This document shows, piece after piece, positions 46,790-55,063 of a DNA stretch of 64,000 nt; positions within the stretch are counted from its first letter, which is position 1, and each line of letters opens with the position of its first letter. The notes below the pieces were generated by a model. That model saw only the letters and a list, made by a program, of their open reading frames with translations, made no database searches and was not told where the DNA came from. This stretch comes from Pseudomonas xantholysinigenes (GTDB taxonomy: Bacteria > Pseudomonadota > Gammaproteobacteria > Pseudomonadales > Pseudomonadaceae): assembly GCF_014268885.2 (NCBI RefSeq), contig NZ_CP077095.1, forward strand, positions 62,001 through 126,000. Reading direction: 5' to 3'. The position numbers and the translations under genes were made by a program.

Positions 46790-46855
46790 ATAGAAGCTGA
46801 ACCTTTTTATCTTTCAGGCTTCTATGATGCGCCGCCCCGAGGAGGGACGGCGCAT
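46790..46855 (+). other. Two tandem stem-loops after the Ivy-type gene
   Basis: ATAGAAGC pairs with GCTTCTAT (46790-46825), and the stem can extend by TGAA/TTCA across a one-base bulge. ATGCGCCG pairs perfectly with CGGCGCAT (46827-46855). No T-run follows, so this may be an mRNA-stabilising end, a Rho-dependent end or part of a small RNA. Confidence 0.55.
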
Positions 46856-47130
46856 GACCAGGGGGCCGGGCTGTTCTGATTGTTGCAGGATCGGAGTGGC
46901 CTAGGGGCACAGGGAGTGCCTCCGCAATGGGCCGGGTCAGGAGAGGGTGGCATCGGAAGTTGCAGGTCGGTGACGCACAGAGGCGTGTGACCGATCTGGC
47001 TTCCGAAGCGCCTTATGTAGGAATCCTTCCTTATATACGGGCGACTTTTTTCTCAGACACATTTTGTCGCTACCGTACATCGAAATTTTTTTACCTGTCC
47101 GACGCGTCAGCTTGAGTGGCATTTCAGCCA

Positions 47131-47144
47131 TTCGGATTGTCGAA
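47131..47144. promoter_or_regulatory. AauR-type binding site 1 (one mismatch)
   Basis: TTCGGATTGTCGAA matches the AauR inverted repeat TTCGGN4CCGAA described for acidic amino acid uptake genes of P. putida, with one mismatch. Confidence 0.55.
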
Positions 47145-47207
47145 CACGCCACTTCCACCCATAGCGTCAGTCCGCCAAATCTGCCGAAAAATGGCGTTTT
47201 GGTCTTG

Positions 47208-47221
47208 TTCGGAAATCCGAA
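47208..47221. promoter_or_regulatory. AauR-type binding site 2 (exact)
   Basis: TTCGGAAATCCGAA is an exact match to TTCGGN4CCGAA and part of a longer palindrome (GTTCGGA-AA-TCCGAAC, 47207-47222). It lies 272 bp before the gltP start, 77 bp from site 1. Confidence 0.7.
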
Positions 47222-47268
47222 CGTTGAAAATCAAGGGCTTGGCGATGCCCGATTTTGTCTTCTGGTCT

Positions 47269-47285
47269 CATGCCGATTCGGCATG
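47269..47285. promoter_or_regulatory. 17-bp palindrome upstream of gltP
   Basis: CATGCCGA and TCGGCATG are perfect inverted arms around a single T. Regulator unknown. Confidence 0.4.
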
Positions 47286-47492
47286 GGGTAGTCGTTTCCG
47301 GCATTAGACTGCCCCTGCCTGCGTCGCAATAGTTGCCGCCTTTTTCCTCGGCCCGAGCGCCAGCCAAGCTCGCTCGCGGTGTCCTTACAGAGGGGCAGCG
47401 GCCCGCAAAGTTACCATCCATGATCCTTTCCAAGGCTCTGGGATGGGCTTTTCAGACCGATGCTCGTGACCACTACAACAAAGGGTAATGAC

Positions 47493-48827
47493 ATGAAGAA
47501 GGCAAAACTGAGCCTCGCCTGGCAGATCGTCATCGGTCTGTTGCTGGGCGTTGCAGTCGGCGCGCTACTGAATCATTTCAGTGCGGAAAAGGCATGGTGG
47601 ATCAGCAACGTCCTCCAGCCGGCCGGCGACATCTTCATTCGCCTGATCAAGATGATCGTCGTCCCGATCGTGATTTCGTCGCTGATCGTGGGCATCGCCG
47701 GGGTTGGCGACGCGAAGAAACTGGGCAGCATCGGCCTGAAGACCATCATCTACTTCGAGGTGGTGACCACCATCGCCATCGTCGTCGGCCTGGTCCTGGC
47801 CAATGTGTTCCACCCGGGCGCCGGCATCGACATGAGCACCCTGGGTACCGTCGACATCTCCAAGTACCAGGCCACCGCGGCCGAGGTGCAGCATGAGCAC
47901 GCGTTCATCGAGACCCTGCTCAACCTGATCCCGTCGAACATCTTTGCAGCGCTGATGCGTGGCGAAATGCTGCCTATCATCTTCTTCTCGGTGATGTTCG
48001 GCATGGGGCTGTCGAGCCTCAATGCCGATCTGCGCGAGCCGCTGGTGCGTACCTTCCAGGGCGTGTCGGAGACCATGTTCAAGGTCACCCACATGATCAT
48101 GAACTACGCCCCGATCGGCGTGTTCGCCCTGATCGCCGCCACCGTCGCCAACTTCGGCTTCGCCTCCCTGCTGCCGCTGGCCAAGCTGGTGCTGCTGGTG
48201 TACTTCGCCATCGCCTTCTTTGCCTTCATGGTGCTGGGCCTGGTGGCGCGCGTGTTCGGCTTCTCGATCATCAAGATCATGCGCATCATGAAGGACGAGC
48301 TGATCCTCGCCTACTCCACCTCCAGCTCCGAGACCGTGCTGCCGCGTGTGATCGAGAAGATGGAGAAGTACGGTGCGCCGAAGTCGATCTGTTCGTTCGT
48401 GGTGCCGACCGGCTACTCGTTCAACCTCGACGGTTCGACCCTGTACCAGAGCATCGCGGCGATCTTCATCGCCCAGCTGTACGGCATCGACCTGTCCTGG
48501 AGCCAGCAGCTGCTGCTGGTGCTGACCCTGATGGTCACCTCCAAGGGCATCGCCGGCGTGCCGGGCGTGTCGTTCGTGGTGCTGCTGGCCACCCTGGGCA
48601 GCGTGGGTATCCCGCTGGAAGGCCTGGCCTTCATCGCCGGTGTCGACCGCATCATGGACATGGCCCGTACCGCGCTGAACGTGGTGGGCAACGCCCTGGC
48701 CGCGGTGGTCATCGCCAAGTGGCAAGGCATGTACGACGCCGAGAAAGGCGCGGCGTACTACCAGTCGCTGGTGCTGGACAAAGGCAAGAGCGAGGCCGTG
48801 GTGGCGGGCAAGACCGTCAACCAGTAA
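47493..48827 (+). CDS. gltP: Glutamate/aspartate:proton symporter, DAACS family
   Basis: It imports glutamate and aspartate with protons or sodium across the inner membrane. The 444-aa protein has eight membrane segments and the re-entrant hairpins of the family, with YSTSSSETVLPRV (Ser-rich HP1), PTGYSFNLDGSTLY (TM7) and GIAGVPGVSFVVLLATL (HP2), and the substrate-binding Asp in DRIMDMARTALNVVGN. AAAGGG precedes the ATG at 47493. Upstream AauR-type sites suggest induction by acidic amino acids. A strong terminator follows. Confidence 0.95.
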   Translation: MKKAKLSLAWQIVIGLLLGVAVGALLNHFSAEKAWWISNVLQPAGDIFIRLIKMIVVPIVISSLIVGIAGVGDAKKLGSIGLKTIIYFEVVTTIAIVVGLVLANVFHPGAGIDMSTLGTVDISKYQATAAEVQHEHAFIETLLNLIPSNIFAALMRGEMLPIIFFSVMFGMGLSSLNADLREPLVRTFQGVSETMFKVTHMIMNYAPIGVFALIAATVANFGFASLLPLAKLVLLVYFAIAFFAFMVLGLVARVFGFSIIKIMRIMKDELILAYSTSSSETVLPRVIEKMEKYGAPKSICSFVVPTGYSFNLDGSTLYQSIAAIFIAQLYGIDLSWSQQLLLVLTLMVTSKGIAGVPGVSFVVLLATLGSVGIPLEGLAFIAGVDRIMDMARTALNVVGNALAAVVIAKWQGMYDAEKGAAYYQSLVLDKGKSEAVVAGKTVNQ

Positions 48828-48842
48828 GCCGCTGAGCTGAAC

Positions 48843-48870
48843 AAAAAGCCCCGACTAGTCGGGGCTTTTT
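48843..48870 (+). terminator. Rho-independent terminator after gltP
   Basis: AAAAAGCCCCGAC and GTCGGGGCTTTTT arms around TA form a perfect hairpin with a terminal T-run; it can work in both directions. Confidence 0.92.
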
Positions 48871-48891
48871 GTTTTATAGGCAACCACTCCC

Positions 48892-49010
48892 CCTGTAGGA
48901 GCGGCCTTGTGTCGCGAAAGGGGCGCGCAGCGGCCCCAGAGTCTCGGCATCATGCAAAATCGCCGGGGCCGCTGCGCAGCCCTTTCGCGACACAAGGCCG
49001 CTCCTACAGG
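48892..49010. repeat. Long inverted REP pair (GGCCTTGTG type)
   Basis: CTGTAGGAGCGGCCTTGTG (48893 on) and its complement (ending 49010) enclose inner arms GGGGCGCGCAGCGGCCCC and GGGGCCGCTGCGCAGCCC, making an approximately 119-bp cruciform-like element upstream of the spm-like gene. Confidence 0.88.
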
Positions 49011-49077
49011 TACTCGGCCTCCAGCCAGGCACCGGCATGCGCTATCATTCGGGCATTTTTCACGGGGGAACACACGG

Positions 49078-50307
49078 ATGCTCAACGGCCTGTGGCTCGG
49101 CTTTTTCCTGGTGGCGGCCATCTCCGCCCTGGCCCAGTGGCTGGTGGGCGGCAACGCCGGCATTTTCGCCGCCATGGTCGAGAGCATCTTCGCCATGGCC
49201 AAGCTGTCGGTGGAAGTCATGGTCTTGCTGTTCGGCACCCTGACCCTGTGGCTGGGCTTCCTGAAAATCGCCGAGAAGGCCGGCATCGTTGAATGGCTGG
49301 CCAAGGTCCTCGGCCCACTGTTCGCCCGGCTGATGCCGGAAGTGCCGCCCGGCCACCCGGCCCTGGGCCTGATCACCATGAACTTCGCCGCCAATGGCCT
49401 GGGCCTGGACAACGCCGCCACGCCCATCGGCCTGAAGGCCATGCGCGCGCTGCAGGAGCTCAACCCCAGCAGCACCACGGCGAGCAATGCGCAGATCCTG
49501 TTCCTGGTGCTCAACGCCTCGTCGCTGACCCTGCTGCCGGTGACCGTCTTCATGTACCGCGCCCAGCAAGGCGCGCCCGATCCGACCATGGTGTTCCTGC
49601 CGATCCTGCTGGCGACCAGCTGCTCGACCCTGGTCGGCCTGCTGTCGGTGGCGGTGATGCAGCGCCTGCGCCTGTGGGATCCGGTGGTGCTCGCCTACCT
49701 GATTCCCGGCGCCCTGCTGCTGGGCGGTTTCATGGCGTTCCTCGGCACCCTGTCGGCGGCCGCGTTGGCCAGCCTGTCGTCGATCCTCGGCAACCTTACG
49801 CTGTTCGGGGTGATCATCCTGTTCCTGGTGATCGGCGCGTTGCGGCGGGTGCAAGTCTACGAGGCCTTCGTCGAAGGCGCCAAGGAAGGCTTCGACGTGG
49901 CCAAGAGCCTGCTGCCTTACCTGGTGGCGATGCTGGTGGCAGTCGGCGTGTTGCGCGCCTCAGGGGCGCTGGAGCTGGCCCTGGACGGCATTCGCCATGC
50001 GGTGAACTGGATGGGCCTGGATACGCGTTTCGTCGAAGGGCTGCCCACCGCGCTGGTCAAGCCGTTCTCCGGCAGCGCGGCGCGGGCCATGCTGATCGAG
50101 ACCATGCAGACCCAGGGCGTGGACAGCTTCCCAGCCTTGGTGGCGGCGACCATCCAGGGCAGCACCGAGACCACCTTCTATGTGCTGGCAGTCTACTTCG
50201 GCGCGGTGGGCATCCAGCGTGTGCGCCACGCCGTGGGGTGCGCCCTGCTGGCCGAGCTGTCCGGGGTGATCGCGGCAATCTTCGTCTGCTACTGGTTCTT
50301 CGCCTGA
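49078..50307 (+). CDS. Fused SpmA/SpmB-like membrane protein with two nucleoside-recognition (Gate) domains
   Basis: The 409-aa protein is wholly membrane-embedded. Its first half matches SpmA (MVESIFAMAKLSVEVMVLL, NFAANGLGLDNAATPIGLKAM, LNASSLTLLP) and its second half SpmB (GAKEGFDVAKSLLPYLVAML, FSGSAARAMLIETM, IQGSTETTFYVLAVYFG). In Bacillus these are separate genes linked to spore core dehydration; in non-sporing bacteria the fusion has no settled substrate. ATG 49078 follows GGGGGAA. Its 3' end overlaps the convergent lipoprotein gene by 19 bp. Confidence 0.88.
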   Translation: MLNGLWLGFFLVAAISALAQWLVGGNAGIFAAMVESIFAMAKLSVEVMVLLFGTLTLWLGFLKIAEKAGIVEWLAKVLGPLFARLMPEVPPGHPALGLITMNFAANGLGLDNAATPIGLKAMRALQELNPSSTTASNAQILFLVLNASSLTLLPVTVFMYRAQQGAPDPTMVFLPILLATSCSTLVGLLSVAVMQRLRLWDPVVLAYLIPGALLLGGFMAFLGTLSAAALASLSSILGNLTLFGVIILFLVIGALRRVQVYEAFVEGAKEGFDVAKSLLPYLVAMLVAVGVLRASGALELALDGIRHAVNWMGLDTRFVEGLPTALVKPFSGSAARAMLIETMQTQGVDSFPALVAATIQGSTETTFYVLAVYFGAVGIQRVRHAVGCALLAELSGVIAAIFVCYWFFA

Positions 50308-50903
50308 GCCTGGCTGACGGTCCAGTCGATCACCTGGCGCGCCAGTTGGTCGCTGGCCGTGCCGAAGCCGGCGACCACTGCCGGAACCTTGTTGTCGTTC
50401 AACGGCTGGCGCACTTCGAAGCGCTTGCTGGCGAGGATGCGCTGGCTCCGGCCCTGCACCAGCCGTGCATCGTAGCGAATCACCACCTCCACTGCCCCGC
50501 CGGCGCGGTATTCGCTCTGGAACGCCTGTAGTTCGCCACCCAGTTCGTAGTCGGCCTGCAGGTTGCTGTCGTCGGCGCTCAAGCGCTGTACCCGGCCATC
50601 GCGCTGGAAGCCGTCGAGCAGGCGGTTGCGTACCAGCATCGGCACCGGGTCGCTCCAGCGTGCGCCCTTGTAGCTGCTGATCACGTCACCCTGGGGGATC
50701 ACCGCGATACGCGGCCCGGCCAGGGTCTCGCTGGCCAGCGGCTTGTTCAGGCGCAGCGACCAGTCCAGCGGCGCGGCGGCGCGGGCCGACTGGTTCACCG
50801 GCAGACGGTAGATATCCACAGGCTCGCTTTGCGGCAGGATCGAACAGGCCGAAACCAGGCTCAGGGTGGTGGCGGCGAAGGCCAGGCGCAGCGACGGGGT
50901 CAT
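50289..50903 (-). CDS. ABC-type transport auxiliary lipoprotein (PqiC/YmbA-like) of the MCE operon
   Basis: The 204-aa protein has a lipoprotein signal (SLVSAC, Cys about 20) and the family core IAVIPQGDVISSYKGARWSDPVPMLV, then ADYELGGELQAFQSEY. Such proteins sit at the outer membrane and receive lipids from MCE tunnels. It is the last gene of a four-gene operon; its ATG overlaps the MCE gene stop (ATGA). It overlaps the spm-like gene by 19 bp at the 3' end. Confidence 0.9.
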   Translation of the reverse strand: MTPSLRLAFAATTLSLVSACSILPQSEPVDIYRLPVNQSARAAAPLDWSLRLNKPLASETLAGPRIAVIPQGDVISSYKGARWSDPVPMLVRNRLLDGFQRDGRVQRLSADDSNLQADYELGGELQAFQSEYRAGGAVEVVIRYDARLVQGRSQRILASKRFEVRQPLNDNKVPAVVAGFGTASDQLARQVIDWTVSQAQAKNQ

Positions 50904-51838
50904 GGCTGGAACTCCTTGTTGTTGTCGCGGCCCAGCAGGTAGCCGCTCGGGTCGGCTTCCAGGCGCCGGGAGATGCCCTTGAGCGAATTGAGGGTCTCGC
51001 GCAGCTCACGAATCGCCGGGGCGATCTGATTCAGGCCCTGGGCACCGTCGTCCAGGGACTGGCGGTTGTCCTTGAGCAGGCTGTTGATGGTGGCGGTGCT
51101 CTCGGCCAGCGACTGCATGGCCTGCTCGGCGCTGCCGATGGCCTGCTTGCCCTGGGTGCCGAGCAGGCCGTTGGCGTTGCGCATCAGCGCCTGGGTCTCG
51201 GCGAGGGTGGCGTTGGCCTGCTTACCGACCTGGGCCAGTTGCTCGATGGCGTCGGCGATGCCGCCCTTCTGGCTGGCGAAGGCGCCGGTGGTCTGCTCGA
51301 GATTGGCCAGGGTGTTGCTCAGGCGCTCGATGTTGCTTTCGGAGAACATCAGGTTGGCGTTGTGCAGCAGCAGGTTGATGTTGGTCACCAGGTCGCTGCT
51401 GTCATTGAGCAGGCGCGATATCGGCGAGGGCGAGGCGATGATCACCGCCAGCTTGCCGTCCTTGCCCTTGAGTTCCGGGCTTTGCGGGGTGCCGCCGCTG
51501 AGCTGGATGAACGCGTTGCCGGTCACCCCGGCCAGGGTCAGCTTGGCCTGGGTGTCTTCCTTGACCGGGGTATCGCCGCTCAGGCGTACCCGTGCCAGCA
51601 CCCGGCGCGGGTCCTTCGGGTCCAGGCGCAGGCTGCTGACGTCGCCGACCTTGATGCCGTTGTACTGCACTGGGCTGCCGCGGCTCAGGCCCGACACCGC
51701 CTCGTTGAACACCACTTCGTAATCCTTGAAGGCATCGTCGACGCTGGACTTGGTCAGCCACAGGCCGAACAGCATGGCGCCGGCCACCACCAGCACGGTG
51801 ACCAGGCCGATCAAGACATGATGAGCTCGGGTTTCCAT
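50900..51838 (-). CDS. MCE-domain lipid-transport protein
   Basis: The 312-aa protein has an N-terminal membrane anchor (VLIGLVTVLVVAGAMLFGLWL) and one MCE domain (about 40-115; FNEAVSGLSRGSPVQYNGIKVGDV), followed by a long helical region (about 150-300) expected to form a tunnel or barrel by oligomerisation. MCE proteins bridge inner and outer membranes and carry lipids. It lies 3 bp after the ATPase gene. Confidence 0.92.
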   Translation of the reverse strand: METRAHHVLIGLVTVLVVAGAMLFGLWLTKSSVDDAFKDYEVVFNEAVSGLSRGSPVQYNGIKVGDVSSLRLDPKDPRRVLARVRLSGDTPVKEDTQAKLTLAGVTGNAFIQLSGGTPQSPELKGKDGKLAVIIASPSPISRLLNDSSDLVTNINLLLHNANLMFSESNIERLSNTLANLEQTTGAFASQKGGIADAIEQLAQVGKQANATLAETQALMRNANGLLGTQGKQAIGSAEQAMQSLAESTATINSLLKDNRQSLDDGAQGLNQIAPAIRELRETLNSLKGISRRLEADPSGYLLGRDNNKEFQP

Positions 51839-51841
51839 CGT

Positions 51842-52627
51842 TCAGCGCTCCTGGCGGGCGCGCAGGGCGGCGTCTTCGGCCGCCCGGCCACGCGGGCCGT
51901 GAAAGTATTCGTGAATCCACGGATCAACGGTCTGCTCGACCTCGGCCAAGGGGCCCGCCACCAGCACTTTCTTCTGCGACAGCACCGCCACTCGGTCGGT
52001 GATGGTGTAGAGGGTGTCCAGGTCGTGGGTGATGAGGAACACCGACAGCCCCAGGGCGTCGCGCAAGGTGAGAATCAACTGGTCGAAGGCGGCGGCGCCG
52101 ATCGGGTCGAGGCCGGCGGTGGGCTCGTCGAGGAACAGGATGTCCGGGTCCAGGGCCAGGGCGCGGGCCAGGGCGGCACGCTTGACCATGCCGCCGGACA
52201 ACGAGGCTGGGTACTTGTCGGCAGCGCTGATCGGCAGTCCGGCCAGGGCCAGCTTGACCCCGGCCAGGTGCTCGGCGTCGGCCCGCGACAGCCCGGCATG
52301 CTCGATCAGCGGCAGGGCGACGTTTTCGGTCACGGTCAGCGACGAGAACAGCGCGCCCTTCTGGAACAGCACGCCGAAGCGGCGTTCGACCAGCGAGCGC
52401 TGGGTTTCGTCGAGCGTGGCCAGGTCCTGGCCGAACACCTTGACCGTGCCTTCGTTGGGCCGGCGCAGGCCGACGATGCTGCGCAGCAGCACCGACTTGC
52501 CACTGCCAGAGCCGCCGACCACGGCGAGGATCTCGCCGCGATACAGGTCCAGGTCGAGGTTTTCGTGCACGCTCTGGCTGCCGAAGCGGTTGCATAGGCC
52601 CCGGACTTCGATCACGGCTTCAGTCAC
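51842..52627 (-). CDS. ABC transporter ATPase of the MCE lipid-transport system (MlaF-like)
   Basis: The 261-aa protein has Walker A GGSGSGKSV, signature LSGGMVKR, typical of MlaF-type ATPases, Walker B ILFLDEPTAGLDP and H-loop LITHDLD. The GTG at 52627 overlaps the permease stop (GTGA) and is where homology starts (IEVRGLCNRFG); longer frames upstream are rejected. It powers the permease encoded upstream. Confidence 0.93.
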   Translation of the reverse strand: MTEAVIEVRGLCNRFGSQSVHENLDLDLYRGEILAVVGGSGSGKSVLLRSIVGLRRPNEGTVKVFGQDLATLDETQRSLVERRFGVLFQKGALFSSLTVTENVALPLIEHAGLSRADAEHLAGVKLALAGLPISAADKYPASLSGGMVKRAALARALALDPDILFLDEPTAGLDPIGAAAFDQLILTLRDALGLSVFLITHDLDTLYTITDRVAVLSQKKVLVAGPLAEVEQTVDPWIHEYFHGPRGRAAEDAALRARQER

Positions 52628-53748
52628 CAGCCCATCTCCATGAAGAACAGCGCGGCCACCGCATCCAGCACGATCACCACGAAGATCGATTGCACCACGG
52701 CCGAGGTGGTGTGGGCGCCGACCGATTCGGCGCTGCCGCTGACCTTGAAGCCTTCCAGGCAACCGATGGCGGCGATCAGGAAGGCGAAGAACGGCGCCTT
52801 GGCCAGGCCCACCAGGAAGTGCTGCACGCCGATGTCACTCTGCAGCAGCGAGAGGAACATGGCCGGCGAGATGTCCAGCGTCAGGGCGCAGACCACGGCG
52901 CCGCCGACCATGCCGCAGAGCATCGCGACGAAGGTCAGCAGCGGCAACGCGATCAGTAGCGCCAGTACCCTCGGCACCACCAGCAGTTCGATGGGGTTCA
53001 GGCCGAGAGTGCGGATGGCGTCGATTTCTTCGTTGGCCTTCATCGAGCCGATCTGCGCGGTGAAGGCGCTGGCGGTGCGCCCGGCCATGAGAATGGCGGT
53101 GAGCAGCACGGCGAACTCGCGCAGGAAGGAAAACGCCACCAGGTCGACGGTGAAGATGGTCGCGCCGAAGTCGGCCAGCACCGTGGCGCCGAGGAAGGCC
53201 ACCACCGCGCCCACCAGGAAGGTCAGCAGGGCGACGATCGGCGCGGCATCCAGGCCAGTCTGTTCGAGGTGGGCGACTACTGGGGTGACGCGCCAGCGGT
53301 GCGGCTGGAACAGGCGCAGGAACAGGGTCTGCAGGATCAGGCCGATGAAGCCCAGGACTTGCTGGGTGTCCTGCCACAGCTGGTCGACGGCGCAGCCGAT
53401 GCGGGCCAACAGCAGGAGCAGCACCGGGCGTTGGGGCTCCTTGACCGGTATGCAATAGTCCTGCACCGAGCTGTAGACATTCTTCAGCAGCGCGCGGCTG
53501 GCGTCGGGGAGTTCGTCGGTGCAGCGCGACAGGCGTTCAGCGCCCAACAGCTCGGCCAACAGCGAGGCACCGGCGGTGTCCAGACGGCCCAGCTGGCTGA
53601 GGTCGACCTGGGTGTCATCGCCGTACTGGCTGCCCAGGCGCTCGCATTCGCGCTTGAGGCTGGCGTAGTGGGCCAGGGTCCAGTCGCCGGCGATATGCAG
53701 GCGGGATGGCTGCTGGAGGGTGTCCAGGGTGGCGCTCGGGACGGTCAT
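52624..53748 (-). CDS. MlaE-family ABC permease with N-terminal STAS domain
   Basis: Residues 1-100 form a STAS-like domain (DWTLAHYASLKRE, VDLSQLGRLDTAGASLLAEL), fused to an MlaE-type permease (about 115-374) with the motifs GLDAAPIVALLTFLVGAVVAF, here residues 165-185 approx., GRTASAFTAQIGSMKANEEIDA and KVSGSAESVGAHTTSAVV. In the Mla system the STAS protein MlaB is separate; here it is fused. An ATG at 53757 adds three residues; either start is possible. First gene of the permease-ATPase-MCE-lipoprotein operon. Confidence 0.92.
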   Translation of the reverse strand: MTVPSATLDTLQQPSRLHIAGDWTLAHYASLKRECERLGSQYGDDTQVDLSQLGRLDTAGASLLAELLGAERLSRCTDELPDASRALLKNVYSSVQDYCIPVKEPQRPVLLLLLARIGCAVDQLWQDTQQVLGFIGLILQTLFLRLFQPHRWRVTPVVAHLEQTGLDAAPIVALLTFLVGAVVAFLGATVLADFGATIFTVDLVAFSFLREFAVLLTAILMAGRTASAFTAQIGSMKANEEIDAIRTLGLNPIELLVVPRVLALLIALPLLTFVAMLCGMVGGAVVCALTLDISPAMFLSLLQSDIGVQHFLVGLAKAPFFAFLIAAIGCLEGFKVSGSAESVGAHTTSAVVQSIFVVIVLDAVAALFFMEMGW

Positions 53749-53815
53749 AAGTTCCATGCGTCTGGCTGAGGGCACAGAGGCTGATCATAGCGCAGCAGCA
53801 TGGTCGACGGGGATT

Positions 53816-53904
53816 CCTGTGGGAGCGGGCGTGCCCGCGAAGCAGGCACCGCAGACTCAGGCACCAGCTTCGCTGGTGTTCGCGGGCAAGCCCGCTCCCA
53901 CAGG
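53816..53904. repeat. Inverted REP pair with internal hairpin (CCCGCTCCCAC type)
   Basis: CCTGTGGGAGCGGGCGTGCC and its near-complement at the right end enclose GCACCAGCTTCGCTGGTG. It lies between the 5' end of the MCE operon and the 3' end of the DUF5924 gene. Confidence 0.85.
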
Positions 53905-53911
53905 TGTCGCG

Positions 53912-54934
53912 TCAGGATGCTGGCACGTCGTCGACCACCTTGAACCGCAGCACCCCGATCACCTGGCCATCCTCGGTCAGCACCCGCACCTGCCACTTGC
54001 CCACCGGGTTCGGCGGGAAGTTCTGCTTGTGGGTCCAGGCCCGGTAGCCCTCCTTGCGCCCGCCGTGGATGTCCAGGGCGATGCGGTCGACCTCTTTGCC
54101 GTCGAGCTGCCACACATGGTAGATGCGCTCGTCCAAGCCTCGCGGCGCGTTGATCGCGGTGTAGGCGTACAACCCGCCGCTGCGGATGCGGCTGGCGGGA
54201 ACCTCTTCCAGCGAAGCTCCCGGTTGGCGGTTGATCACTTCGGTACTTACCGCCACATCGGTCATCCACAAGGTCGCGGGCGGTACCCAGGAGCGCAGCA
54301 GCCAGCCGCCTGCGCCCACGGCCAGGGTCACCAGCACCAGGGCCACGCCGCGGCGCCAGGAGTTGATCGGGAAGCTGCTGGCCAGGCTCGGGAACGACAG
54401 CACCATGGCGGCGATCAGCGCCAGCTTGAAGCTCTGCGCGGTGGTCAGGTGCAGGATGATCGGCAGCGCCGTGAGCATCGCGGCGAACAGCGTCAGGGTA
54501 TGCAGCGCGAGGAACAGCCAGCGCCGCGGCGCCAGCCACTTGTGGTACAGCGGGTCGACGATCGAGATCAGCCCGGCGGCGCCGAGCAGCCCGGTGAAGA
54601 TCAGCTGGCCGCTGTTCCAGGTGGTGGTGATGAAGAAGAACGGCAGGACGAAAAACAGGCTTTCCTGGTGGATCATCTGCGTCGCGAAGCGCAGCAGCGG
54701 CTGCGGGATCTCGCGTTTGAAGGTGCGGGCGAACAGCTCGGTGAGGGTGTTCTCCAGCATCAGCCAGACCCAACTGACCAGCATGACGATGGCGATCCAG
54801 CTGGCCAGGCCGGCTTGGCGGTCGACCAGGATGAAGCTGCCGATTCCCGAGAGGAAGCCGTAGAGCGCGATGATGCCGGGGTAGCGTTTGAGCAGCTCGA
54901 TGATGCGCAGGACGAAGCTGGGGATAGGGGGCAT
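53912..54934 (-). CDS. DUF5924 family membrane protein with C-terminal DUF2914-like domain (340 aa)
   Basis: Six to seven hydrophobic helices fill residues 10-215 (YPGIIALYGFLSGIGSFILVD, IAIVMLVSWVWLMLENTL and others). The last 110 residues form a soluble beta domain (ISSTEVINR-like start, YAYTAINAPRGLDERIYHVW, VGKWQVRVLTEDGQVIGVLRFKV) that resembles the DUF2914 fold. Function is unknown. REP pairs flank the gene on both sides. Confidence 0.82.
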   Translation of the reverse strand: MPPIPSFVLRIIELLKRYPGIIALYGFLSGIGSFILVDRQAGLASWIAIVMLVSWVWLMLENTLTELFARTFKREIPQPLLRFATQMIHQESLFFVLPFFFITTTWNSGQLIFTGLLGAAGLISIVDPLYHKWLAPRRWLFLALHTLTLFAAMLTALPIILHLTTAQSFKLALIAAMVLSFPSLASSFPINSWRRGVALVLVTLAVGAGGWLLRSWVPPATLWMTDVAVSTEVINRQPGASLEEVPASRIRSGGLYAYTAINAPRGLDERIYHVWQLDGKEVDRIALDIHGGRKEGYRAWTHKQNFPPNPVGKWQVRVLTEDGQVIGVLRFKVVDDVPAS

Positions 54935-54962
54935 GGGTTTACAACAGGAAGGTGAGGTGGAG

Positions 54963-55049
54963 GTAGCGGCCTCTTCGCGGGCAAGCCCGCTCCCACAGTG
55001 CCTGTCGAGAACCCTGTGGGAGCGGGCTTGCCCGCGAAGAGGCCGCTAC
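54963..55049. repeat. Perfect inverted REP pair (36-bp arms)
   Basis: Arms 54963-54998 and 55014-55049 are exact complements containing GCGGGCAAGCCCGCTCCCAC, with a 15-bp loop. It separates the 3' end of the M16 peptidase gene from the 5' end of the DUF5924 gene. Confidence 0.9.
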
Positions 55050-55063
55050 AGGATACCGCTGAA

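Larger units (their letters stand above)
46766..47492. other. 727-bp intergenic region before gltP
   Basis: No gene is supported; the short frames here lack codon bias and ribosome-binding sites. It holds two tandem hairpins at 46790-46855, two AauR-type boxes and a 17-bp palindrome, each listed separately. The remaining sequence is AT-richer and presumably carries the gltP promoter, but no clean -24/-12 or -35/-10 pair was found. Confidence 0.65.

Noticed and set aside
46927..47307. Small open frames of 60-75 codons in the gap before gltP
   Set aside because: They overlap each other on both strands, lack codon bias and ribosome-binding sites, and cover the AauR-type sites.
47223..47410. A sigma-54 promoter for gltP
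   Set aside because: GG-N10-GC spacings occur (for example near 47235 and 47393), but the remaining -24 and -12 bases do not fit, so no promoter is claimed.
48907..49077. Upstream in-frame extension of the spm-like gene
   Set aside because: It is translated REP sequence (Arg/Gln-rich) without a ribosome-binding site; GGGGGAA precedes ATG 49078, where the membrane protein begins.
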